A stretch of DNA of 64,000 nucleotides, taken from the NCBI GenBank assembly GCA_947311765.1, contig CAMZLS010000011.1:1-64000 (forward strand). Direction: 5' to 3'. Position 1 is the first letter of the stretch. Every line of letters begins with the position of its first letter. Under the pieces are notes generated by a model, which saw only the letters and a program-made list of their open reading frames with translations, was not told the DNA's origin and did not search any database. The position numbers and the translations under genes were made by a program. Positions 63,423 through 64,000 of this stretch are shown piece by piece. The DNA is from an uncultured Helicobacteraceae bacterium (lineage in GTDB: Bacteria; Campylobacterota; Campylobacteria; Campylobacterales; Sulfurimonadaceae).

Positions 63423-64000
63423 ATGAGTTCGTTTACTTTTGAATATCCTTATCTATTATTGTTACTTATACCACTACTGTGGTGTCTCTTTACATGTAAG
63501 GAGAAAATACAGTGGCAATATTTTGTGCATTTGCAACTTTTTTCCCCTAAAAAACCATGGCTGAAATTAGAATGCTTGCTTAAAATCATCACTCTTGTGG
63601 CTTTGCTTGGCGCTCTTGCCTCTCCTGTTTTATTTGATAATGCGCATCCTGATAGACGTCATGGTGTGGATATTGTTCTTTCGCTTGATGGTAGTGGTTC
63701 GATGAGTGCTTCTGGCTTTGATGCCAAAAGTCGTCAAAGTCGTTTTGAGGCGGTTCAAGAGATTGCTCAGGAGTTCATCTTGAAGCGTGTCAATGATAAT
63801 ATCGGGGTAGTTCTTTTTGGAGACTATGCTTTTATTGCTTCACCTGTGACATATGAAAAAGAGATTGTAGCAGAAATGATTTCTTATCTTTCTCACGGTA
63901 TGGCAGGGCAAAATACGGCTATAGGTGAAGGTATTTTAATGGGACTTCGTGCCTTAAAAAATTCAAAAGCCAAAGAGCAGATTATTATCTTACTCAGTGA
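63423..64000 (+). CDS. von Willebrand factor A protein, BatA-like (truncated by window end)
   Basis: The frame runs from ATG 63423 off the right edge (192 complete codons). Two N-terminal membrane helices (about 10-25 and 55-75) precede a vWA domain whose MIDAS motif is DGSGS in VLSLDGSGSMS. The arrangement is that of BatA/BatB membrane proteins, which often lie with MoxR ATPases in stress or metal-cofactor clusters. The palindrome at 63490 falls in the first membrane-helix region, encoding FTCK. Confidence 0.85.
   Translation, partial: MSSFTFEYPYLLLLLIPLLWCLFTCKEKIQWQYFVHLQLFSPKKPWLKLECLLKIITLVALLGALASPVLFDNAHPDRRHGVDIVLSLDGSGSMSASGFDAKSRQSRFEAVQEIAQEFILKRVNDNIGVVLFGDYAFIASPVTYEKEIVAEMISYLSHGMAGQNTAIGEGILMGLRALKNSKAKEQIIILLS

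Larger units (their letters stand above)
5569..63499. repeat. Family of 27 exact TTACATGTAA palindromes across the window
   Basis: Exact copies start at 5569, 10713, 12900, 13956, 21367, 21439, 22581, 23031, 24950, 26570, 27187, 27698, 30158, 36217, 37150, 42729, 42899, 46303, 46414, 46687, 51178, 51898, 52505, 53788, 62491, 62755 and 63490. One-mismatch copies start at 13250, 13270, 19873, 24606, 34933, 36685, 48311, 50599 and 61311. The flanks favour YTTACATGTAAR. At about 35% G+C a given 10-mer of this composition is expected about 0.2-0.3 times in 64 kb. Copies occur in genes of both strands and in more than one frame (LHV, TCN, TCK), and between genes. Confidence 0.93.

Overview
The window is AT-rich, gene-dense DNA from a member of the Campylobacterota (Epsilonproteobacteria), most like a free-living Sulfurimonas- or Arcobacter-type organism. 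The evidence is a DUF1104 secreted protein, an all-alpha dUTPase, the nth / Peb4-like PPIase / fba gene neighbourhood known from Campylobacter, a DUF3972-like coiled-coil protein, and many ATGA or TAATG gene overlaps. No rRNA, CRISPR array, intact IS element or prophage is visible; the only RNA gene I can support is tRNA-Glu at the left end. The right end cuts a von Willebrand (BatA-like) gene.

Layout. 0-3 kb: tRNA-Glu, a small secreted protein, a Tat-type superoxide reductase, and hybrid cluster protein (hcp) with a well-placed CRP/FNR-type box. 3-6 kb: dUTPase, lipid A acyltransferase and heptosyltransferase I. 6-13 kb: a complete high-affinity phosphate system (pstS divergent from phoU-pstC-pstA-pstB), a metallo-beta-lactamase-fold protein and a PiT phosphate carrier. 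13-19 kb: periplasmic cyclophilin, small outer-membrane protein, msrB, a P-loop helicase-like protein, HU, a Cro/CI regulator, and non-coding stretches with dispersed repeats and a poly-G tract.

19-36 kb: an MSHA-type pilus / type II secretion-like cluster in the classical msh order (Q-like adhesin, minor pilins, then I-J-K-L-M-N-x-E-G), with two pilin genes on the opposite strand. This machinery is related to the Cts transformation system of Campylobacter. 36-46 kb: cmoA, a DUF1800/DUF1501 pair, nth, a tandem pair of sensor proteins (a histidine-less pseudokinase-receiver and an intact hybrid kinase) and a PpiC-type chaperone. 46-55 kb: PLP enzyme, HDOD protein, EAL phosphodiesterase, fba, M23 peptidase, aroK, thioredoxin-like protein and hisD. 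55-63 kb: an operon for a membrane-anchored molybdopterin oxidoreductase (FeS subunit, NrfD-like anchor, catalytic subunit, TorD-like chaperone) followed by a polyferredoxin, an AroE-like protein and an unknown protein.

The most striking signal is not a gene. The 10-bp perfect palindrome TTACATGTAA occurs 27 times exactly, with at least nine one-mismatch copies, where chance predicts fewer than one. It lies in genes on both strands and in different reading frames (mostly as Leu-His-Val) and between genes, including an inverted pair forming a hairpin and a 26-bp palindrome. It behaves like a highly iterated palindrome or genome-wide DNA signal of unknown role.
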